A stretch of DNA of 64,000 nt from Aeromicrobium sp. Leaf350 (GTDB lineage Bacteria; Actinomycetota; Actinomycetes; Propionibacteriales; Nocardioidaceae): positions 1,674,001 through 1,738,000 of the forward strand of contig NZ_CAKASL010000001.1 of assembly GCF_916858655.1 (NCBI RefSeq), given 5' to 3'. The notes beneath the pieces were generated by a model, which saw only the letters and a program-made list of their open reading frames with translations, was not told the DNA's origin and searched no databases. Of the stretch, positions 59,205 through 64,000 are shown piece by piece (position 1 is the first letter of the stretch; every line of letters begins with the position of its first letter). The translations under genes and the position numbers were made by a program.

Positions 59205-59831
59205 CTACGACTGGGCGAGGTGCTCGAAGGACTCGGAGCCGATCGCGACGAGCTCGGCGTTGGTGAGGTCGAGCTCGCCGGCGAGACGAGCCGTCACGAG
59301 CTCGGCGAGCCCGGCGACGTAGAGCAGTCCCTGCGCGCGGGCCCGCGCGGCCGTCCACGTCGACGGTCCGTAGAGCCCGGCCGCCTCGCTCACGACCAGG
59401 TCGGCGAAGATGCCGAGCAGCTCGCGACGTCGGGCACGCAGGGTGGGGTGCGCGTTCGACTCCACGAGCGCGACGCGCGCGCTGACGGGATGGTCGTCGA
59501 CCCACGCGACGAGGGCCGTCAGCGCGGCAAGCACTCGCGCCGTCGCGGGACCGCCGGTGTGCTCGATCGCCTGCACGACGACGACGGCGATCTCGTCCGA
59601 GACCGTGTCGAGTGCCGCGACGAGGGCGGCCTCGCGACCCCGGAAGCTCTCGTAGAAGTAGCGCTCCGTCAGCCCGGCCTCGACGCAGATCGCGGACATC
59701 GTGGTGGCGTTCTCGCCCCGACCGCCGAGCACGGAGATCGTCGCCGTGACGAGGCGTGCGCGGCGCTCCGTCCGGCGGTCGTCCGCAGACTGTCCGCCGT
59801 AGCGTCGCGCGGGCTCGGAGGAGGTGCTCAC
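59205..59831 (-). CDS. TetR-family transcriptional regulator
   Basis: 208 residues from GTG 59831 (GTG 59861 possible). Helix-turn-helix: RRARLVTATISVLGGRGENATTMSAICVEAGLTERYFYESFRGREAALVAAL. The ligand domain is all-helical. Divergent from the P450-SDR pair, with a perfect 20-bp palindrome overlapping the P450 promoter, the usual arrangement for a TetR repressor controlling itself and the neighbouring enzymes. Ligand unknown, likely a lipophilic P450 substrate. Confidence 0.9.
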   Translation of the reverse strand: MSTSSEPARRYGGQSADDRRTERRARLVTATISVLGGRGENATTMSAICVEAGLTERYFYESFRGREAALVAALDTVSDEIAVVVVQAIEHTGGPATARVLAALTALVAWVDDHPVSARVALVESNAHPTLRARRRELLGIFADLVVSEAAGLYGPSTWTAARARAQGLLYVAGLAELVTARLAGELDLTNAELVAIGSESFEHLAQS

Positions 59832-59854
59832 GGCAGCATCCTGCCACCGCCCTC

Positions 59855-59883
59855 TTGACACGAGGTGACCGGCGTCACAAACT
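59855..59883 (+). promoter_or_regulatory. Promoter of the P450-SDR operon
   Basis: A perfect -35 TTGACA (59855-59860) and a -10-like CAAACT (59878-59883), 17 bp apart. Inside the spacer is GTGAC-CGGC-GTCAC (59865-59878), and the TetR-type palindrome starts at 59882, so repressor would occlude the -10 and start site. Confidence 0.7.
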
Positions 59884-59901
59884 GACAGGACGTCCTGTCA
59901 G
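59882..59901. promoter_or_regulatory. TetR operator
   Basis: CTGACAGGACGTCCTGTCAG, a perfect 20-bp palindrome 11 bases before the P450 start and about 50 bp from the TetR start. Size and position match TetR-family operators. Confidence 0.85.
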
Positions 59902-59912
59902 ATGGAGATCCG

Positions 59913-61274
59913 ATGACCGTCACCTCGCCCGGCCCCACCCGCGTCCCCCGTCGCCGGGCCGTGCCCGTCGTCGGCCCCACCCTCGCGTACATCGCCGATC
60001 CGCTCGCCCTGATGCGCGACCAGCATGACCGGTTCGGCGCCGTCTCGGAGATGCCGTTCCTCGGTCGGACGTGGACGGTGCTGACCGGCCCGGACGCGTG
60101 TGGGGAGGCCCTGCGCAATCCCGAGAAGGCCTTCAGCAACGAGCTCGGGTGGGACTACCTCGTCGGCCCGTTCTTCAACCGCGGGCTGATGTTGCTCGAC
60201 TTCGAGGAGCACCACCGCCACCGCCGCCTGATGCAGGAGGCGTTCACGCGCGACCGGCTCCACGGCTACGTCGACGGGCTCGGCCCCGCGATCTCGCGCG
60301 GGCTCGACGCCTGGACCCCCGGACCCGAGGTGCAGGTCTATCCGGCGCTCAAGCAGCTCACGCTGGACCTCGCGACCCAGATCTTCATGGGCGGCGCCGA
60401 CCTGATCGACCGCCAGGAGATCGACCGCGTGAACCGCGCGTTCATCGCGTGCGTCCAGGCCGCGACCGGGTTCGTCCGCGCGCCGGTGCCCGGCACGCGC
60501 TGGGGCCGGGCCACCCGCGGGCGGGCCCTGCTCGAGGAGTTCCTCGGGCGGCAGGTCGAGGCCAAGCGTGCGTCCGACGGGGACGACCTGTTCTCCGTCC
60601 TCACGCGACTGACCGACGACGAGGGCTCGTCCTTCTCCGACGAGGACGTCGTCAACCACATGATCTTCCTGCTGATGGCCGCGCACGACACGAGCACCAT
60701 CACGGTGTCGACGATGATGCGTTTCCTCGGTCAGCACCCGGAGTGGCAGGAGCGGTGCCGCGAGGAGTCGATGGCGCTCGGTGAGCACCCCGACTTCGAC
60801 GAGCTGGCCTCGCTGACGTCGCTCGACCTCGTCATGAAGGAGTCGTTGCGACTCGTCCCGCCGGTGCCCGTGCTCGCTCGCCGCACCGTCAAGGACACCG
60901 AGATCATGGGCGTGCCGATCCCCGCGGGTCGGCTGACGGCCGTGATGGTGCACCTGCAGCACCACATGGAGGAGTACTGGCCCGACCCGGAGCGGTTCGA
61001 CCCGGGTCGGTTCGCCGACGACCGTCGCGAGGACAAGGCGCACCGGCACGCGTGGGAGCCGTTCGGTGGCGGTGTGCACAAGTGCCTCGGCATGCACTTC
61101 GCCGGAGCCGAGGTCCGCGCGATCATGCACCAGCTGCTGCGCCGGTACCGCTGGACCGTGCCCGCCGGCTACTCGACCCCCCTGAACTACGGCTCGCTGC
61201 CGTTCCCGGACGACGGACAGCCCGTCGACCTCCGCCCCCTTGCCCCGCAGAACGAAACAGGAGCCCGTCGATGA
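59913..61274 (+). CDS. Cytochrome P450
   Basis: 453 residues. All P450 landmarks: I-helix oxygen-binding LMAAHDTSTITV, K-helix ExxR in KESLRLVPP, the PERFDPGRF region, and the heme-ligand loop FGGGVHKCLGMHFAG with C391. Soluble bacterial type, no membrane anchor. The I-helix has Asp-Thr in the usual places. Sequence style resembles the CYP51-like/CYP120-type bacterial clan (HDTSTITVSTMMRFLGQHPEW), but the substrate is not deducible. Co-transcribed with the SDR gene (4-base overlap) under TetR control. Confidence 0.93.
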   Translation: MTVTSPGPTRVPRRRAVPVVGPTLAYIADPLALMRDQHDRFGAVSEMPFLGRTWTVLTGPDACGEALRNPEKAFSNELGWDYLVGPFFNRGLMLLDFEEHHRHRRLMQEAFTRDRLHGYVDGLGPAISRGLDAWTPGPEVQVYPALKQLTLDLATQIFMGGADLIDRQEIDRVNRAFIACVQAATGFVRAPVPGTRWGRATRGRALLEEFLGRQVEAKRASDGDDLFSVLTRLTDDEGSSFSDEDVVNHMIFLLMAAHDTSTITVSTMMRFLGQHPEWQERCREESMALGEHPDFDELASLTSLDLVMKESLRLVPPVPVLARRTVKDTEIMGVPIPAGRLTAVMVHLQHHMEEYWPDPERFDPGRFADDRREDKAHRHAWEPFGGGVHKCLGMHFAGAEVRAIMHQLLRRYRWTVPAGYSTPLNYGSLPFPDDGQPVDLRPLAPQNETGARR

Positions 61275-62095
61275 CCCAGGAACTCACCGGACGCGTCGTC
61301 GTCATCACCGGAGGTGCGCGCGGCATCGGTCGCGCGACGGCCGAGCGTCTCGCCGCAGCCGGATGCACCGTCGTGCTCGGCGACCTCGACGCGGCCCTGG
61401 CCGCGACCGTCGCGAAGGCGATCGGTCGTGGCGCCGTGTCGGCGGAGCTGGACGTGACGTCGGCGGAGTCGTGGCGGACGTTCCTGGCCGCGACCTCCGA
61501 GGCAGGTCCCGTCGACGCGCTGGTCAACAACGCGGGCGTCATGCCGATCGGCTCGCTGCTGAAGGAGCCGGACGAGGTGACGCGCACGATCGTCGACGTG
61601 AACCTGCACGGCGTGATCCACGGGACCAAGGCGGTCGTGCCGGGCATGGTCGAGCGCGGCCACGGCCACGTCGTCAACGTGTCGTCCGCCGTCGGTCGCG
61701 TGGCGGTCGCGGACGGCGCCACCTACTCGGCCTCGAAGTTCGCGGTCGTCGGCTTCAGCGAGGCGATGCGCAGCGAGCTGCGGCCGCAGGGGGTCGACGT
61801 GAGCGTGGTGCTCCCGACCGTCGTGCAGACCGAGCTGTCGGTCGGCGTGCCCGCCGCGAAGGGCGTGAGGCCCGTGACGGCGGACGACGTCGCGAAGGTC
61901 ATCGAGCAGGTGCTGCGCAAGCCGAAGGCCGAGGTGTGGGTGCCGCGCTGGAGCCAGGCGATCGTGAAGGTCACCGGCGCGCTCCCGCGTGGAGTGCAGG
62001 ACGCGGTGAGCCGGGCGATGGGTGCCGACCGGGTCTTCAAGGCGGCTGACTCCTCGAAGCGCGAGGCCTACGAGGAGCGCGCCCGGCGCTCCTGA
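61271..62095 (+). CDS. Short-chain dehydrogenase/reductase
   Basis: 274 residues from ATG in ATGA. Classical SDR: VITGGARGIGRATAERLAAAG (TGxxxGxG), NNAGVMPIG, Ser in VNVSSAVGRVAV, YSASKFAVVGF (YxxxK). Asp at the end of strand 2 (LGDLDAALA) favours NAD. Coupled to the P450, so it probably oxidises the alcohol that the P450 makes or acts on the same terpenoid or lipid substrate. Pathway is inference. Confidence 0.9.
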   Translation: MTQELTGRVVVITGGARGIGRATAERLAAAGCTVVLGDLDAALAATVAKAIGRGAVSAELDVTSAESWRTFLAATSEAGPVDALVNNAGVMPIGSLLKEPDEVTRTIVDVNLHGVIHGTKAVVPGMVERGHGHVVNVSSAVGRVAVADGATYSASKFAVVGFSEAMRSELRPQGVDVSVVLPTVVQTELSVGVPAAKGVRPVTADDVAKVIEQVLRKPKAEVWVPRWSQAIVKVTGALPRGVQDAVSRAMGADRVFKAADSSKREAYEERARRS

Positions 62096-62101
62096 CCCGC
62101 A

Positions 62102-62160
62102 CGACGTGGTCAGCCCGGCACCGCGAACGGCCGGAAAACCATGTCGAAGTGACCACATCG
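62102..62160. repeat. Degenerate ACGTGGTC palindrome after the SDR gene
   Basis: CGACGTGGTC (62102-62111) pairs with GACCACATCG (62151-62160), nine of ten positions. The arm core ACGTGGTC equals that of the stronger palindrome at 23950-24012 and the spans are similar (59 and 63 bp). It lies in the gap after an operon end, as the other does. Confidence 0.5.
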
Positions 62161-62189
62161 GGCGGCGCTGGTCCGCCACACTGGCGCAC

Positions 62190-62609
62190 GTGCCCGCCGA
62201 GATCGTCGTCCGTCGCCTGCGCACGCGGGGTGCGCCCGGCGTGATGCGGGTGGCCGTCGACGGTCGAGCCGTCGCCTCGCTCAGCCGCCGCGAGTCGGCG
62301 CGGGTCCCGGTCGACCCCGGCCCGCGGGTCCTGACGGCCGAGATCCAGGGCATGCCGCTGCCGCCGGTCGAGATCGACGTCGCGGAGCAGGAGTCCGTCG
62401 CGGTCGACCTCTGGATGCCCGCAGCGATCCTGTTCGACCTGCACCACGCCACGATCCGTGCCTCGGTGCGGGGCGTGGTGGTGCCGTCGCCGGCCGCGCT
62501 GGAGAGCCGTCGCGCCGGTCGGCAGCTGCGGCGAGCCGGCCGGTGGCTCGCGGTGGTCCTCCTGCTCGCGGCTGCGTCCTGCGCCGTCCTGGTCGGGGTG
62601 CGCGGCTGA
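62190..62609 (+). CDS. Small membrane-anchored protein, unknown function
   Basis: 139 residues from GTG 62190. A beta-rich N-terminal domain (EIVVRRLRTRGAPGVMRVAVDGRAVASLSRRES...) resembles a short carbohydrate-binding-like or 'DUF' domain, but I do not recognise the family. A single membrane helix is near the end (GRWLAVVLLLAAASCAVLVGV). The domain would face the cytoplasm if the C-terminus is outside. No Shine-Dalgarno is visible, so start confidence is low. Stops four bases before the convergent fusion gene. Confidence 0.55.
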   Translation: MPAEIVVRRLRTRGAPGVMRVAVDGRAVASLSRRESARVPVDPGPRVLTAEIQGMPLPPVEIDVAEQESVAVDLWMPAAILFDLHHATIRASVRGVVVPSPAALESRRAGRQLRRAGRWLAVVLLLAAASCAVLVGVRG

Positions 62610-62612
62610 CGC

Positions 62613-64000
62613 TCAGCGGCCGGTCCAGCGGGGTGCCCGCTTCTCGGCGAACGCGGCAACTCCTTCGCGGGCGTCGTCGGACAGGATGACGGGGCTCGCC
62701 ATCTCGCTCTGCCGCGCGAACCCGTCCTCAGGTGCCCAGGTCGGCGCGGCGTCCACGATCTGCTTCCCGACCGAGACCGAGAGCGGTGCGTTCGCCGCGA
62801 TCCGGGCCGCGAGGTCGAGCGCCTCCGCGAGCGCAGTGCCCGGCTCCACCAGCGAGTTGACGAGTCCCAGCTCGGCCAGGCGGGCGGCCGGCAGTGCGTC
62901 CGCGACGAGCGCGAGCTCCATCGCGACCGGTCGCGGCAGGCGCACCGCGGTGCGCCAGAGGCCCCCCGCGGCGGCGAGCAGGCCGCGCTTCGCCTCGGGC
63001 AGCCCGAACGTCGCGTCCCGCGCGGCCACGACGAGGTCCGCGCACAGCACCAGCTCGAAGCCGCCCGCGAGCGCGGGTCCCTCGACCGCGGCGATGGTCG
63101 GCTTGGTCGGCGGCTCGGCGGTCAGGCCGAGCGGTCCACGGCGATCGGTCACGGGGATCTCCCCGCGGTGGGCTCCCGACAGGTCCATGCCGGAGCAGAA
63201 GCTGCCGTCGGCCCCCGTCAGCACGATCACGCGCACCGACGCGTCGGCCTCGGCGTCGTCGACGGCGCGCTCCAGGGCGAGGGCCATGGGTCGGTCGACG
63301 GCGTTGCGCACGGCGGGTCGGTCGAGCGTGATGACGAGGACCTCTCCGTCGTCGCCGTGCCGCTCGGTGCGGACCGTGGCGTCGGGCGGCGAGGGCAGGT
63401 CGGCGGCGGGAGCGTCGTCGAGGACGAGCAGGTCGCCCTCGAGCCGGATCGTGCGGCGCAGCGGGTCGGTCTCCGTGAGGAGCGCGATGTCGGCCGGGTC
63501 CTCGCGGCGCAGCAGCACGCGGTCGCCGCTCGGGGTGATCGCCGAGACGATGATCGCCTCCGGGTCGTCGGCACGGCCGAACGGCACGGTGACGGCCTCG
63601 ACCACCGCCGAGCCGTCCAGCACGGCGAGTGCCGTGCGTGCCGGCGGGCGCTCGAACGCCGGCTTCAGGTGGGCGAACGGCCGCTGCGGCGGGGTGGCCG
63701 AGTAGACGCCGAGGGCGTGCTTCGTGGCGTACCAGCCGAGGGAGCTCGACAGCCCGACGTCCTCCGGTCGGTCGCGCAGCAGCGGCACGATGGTCGAGAC
63801 CGCGTGGAGCCCGTAGTTGTTGCCGGGTCCCCCCGCCGAGGTGAGGCCGCCGGTCACGGTGAGCGGCCGGGCGGGATCGGCCCACGGCAGGCCCAGTGCC
63901 TTCGCGCCGAGCTGCACGGCCGCCGGGAAGCAGGAGTAGAGGTCGATCGGGCCCAGGTTCTCGGCCGTGACACCTGCGTGGTCGAGGGCCGCCGATGCGG
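62613..64000 (-). CDS. Thiolase-like / crotonase fusion protein, C-terminal part (5' end outside window)
   Basis: At least 461 residues; the frame stays open to base 64000. Upstream ~90 residues are the end of a thiolase-like (acetyl-CoA acetyltransferase/SCP-x-type) domain: LGPIDLYSCFPAAVQLGAKALG, PLTVTGGLTSAGGPGNNYGLHAVSTIVPLLR. Next is a ~130-residue beta-rich OB-fold-like segment. From about EVLVITLDRPAVRNAVDRPM on is a complete crotonase: GADGSFCSGMDLSG, AVEGPALAGGFELVLCADLVVAARD, GLPEAKRGLLAAAGG with Glu in place. There is no stop or frameshift between the parts, so this is one polypeptide. It may join two steps of acyl-CoA metabolism. Confidence 0.82.
   Translation of the reverse strand, partial: ASAALDHAGVTAENLGPIDLYSCFPAAVQLGAKALGLPWADPARPLTVTGGLTSAGGPGNNYGLHAVSTIVPLLRDRPEDVGLSSSLGWYATKHALGVYSATPPQRPFAHLKPAFERPPARTALAVLDGSAVVEAVTVPFGRADDPEAIIVSAITPSGDRVLLRREDPADIALLTETDPLRRTIRLEGDLLVLDDAPAADLPSPPDATVRTERHGDDGEVLVITLDRPAVRNAVDRPMALALERAVDDAEADASVRVIVLTGADGSFCSGMDLSGAHRGEIPVTDRRGPLGLTAEPPTKPTIAAVEGPALAGGFELVLCADLVVAARDATFGLPEAKRGLLAAAGGLWRTAVRLPRPVAMELALVADALPAARLAELGLVNSLVEPGTALAEALDLAARIAANAPLSVSVGKQIVDAAPTWAPEDGFARQSEMASPVILSDDAREGVAAFAEKRAPRWTGR

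Noticed and set aside
1-64000. tRNA, rRNA and riboswitch genes
   Set aside because: No T-loop GGTTCGAATCC-like sequences, rRNA core motifs or known riboswitch cores were recognised by reading; a covariance-model search would be needed to exclude divergent ones.

Overview
The window is high-GC DNA (about 70% by eye) with strong G/C third-position bias, densely packed genes and many GTG starts with 4-base stop/start overlaps. An mprA-mprB-pepD-like cluster, a mycothiol-type DinB protein, a FadE5-like acyl-CoA dehydrogenase, a HelR-like RNA polymerase motor and LPXTG surface proteins point to an actinobacterium. A member of Propionibacteriales/Nocardioidaceae (Aeromicrobium- or Nocardioides-like) fits best, but that is inference. 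It looks like ordinary chromosome: I saw no rRNA, tRNA, CRISPR array, insertion sequence or integrase.

Layout. 1-8.3 kb: 3' end of a HelR-like gene coupled to a membrane metallophosphoesterase, a DUF559-type endonuclease-like gene bracketed by six copies of a 21-bp motif, an M20 peptidase, and a large LPXTG surface protein (beta-propeller plus six Ig-like repeats). 8.3-11 kb: a Fic/RHH toxin-antitoxin pair diverging from a fused anthranilate synthase gene that is preceded by a trp leader peptide and attenuator. 11-20.4 kb: exporters, the MprAB/PepD envelope-stress cluster, a fructosamine-kinase-like gene, a low-molecular-weight phosphatase, an aquaporin and a HisC-like aminotransferase. 20.5-24 kb: a branched-chain 2-oxoacid dehydrogenase operon (E1 alpha, E1 beta, E2). 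24-27 kb: MFS transporter, GNAT, SDR.

27.3-41.1 kb: one long plus-strand exopolysaccharide operon in which most junctions overlap. It holds galE, a FemAB/CelD-like acyltransferase, three GT4 glycosyltransferases, a Wzx-like flippase, a polysaccharide deacetylase, an O-antigen-ligase-like polymerase, a lipoprotein, a Wzz/Wzc-like protein with a ruined P-loop, two related coiled-coil proteins, and an initiating sugar-phosphate transferase. This is a complete Wzx/Wzy-type pathway. Tandem 38-bp hairpin repeats lie just outside both ends.

41.4-45.5 kb: a compact operon of an ECF-like sigma factor, a zinc-less anti-sigma-like protein and a TPR-CHAT (caspase-like) protease. This is the most interesting candidate signalling system here: a protease whose nearest plausible substrate is a sigma-factor inhibitor. 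45.8-64 kb: a membrane protein, a DinB-like protein, a FadE5-like dehydrogenase, three tandem paralogous lipoproteins, an enoyl-CoA hydratase, an epoxide-hydrolase-like enzyme, a second LPXTG protein, two divergent S4-domain genes, a GAF histidine kinase, a TetR/P450/SDR unit with a perfect 20-bp operator, and at the right edge the C-terminal part of an unusual thiolase-like/crotonase fusion.
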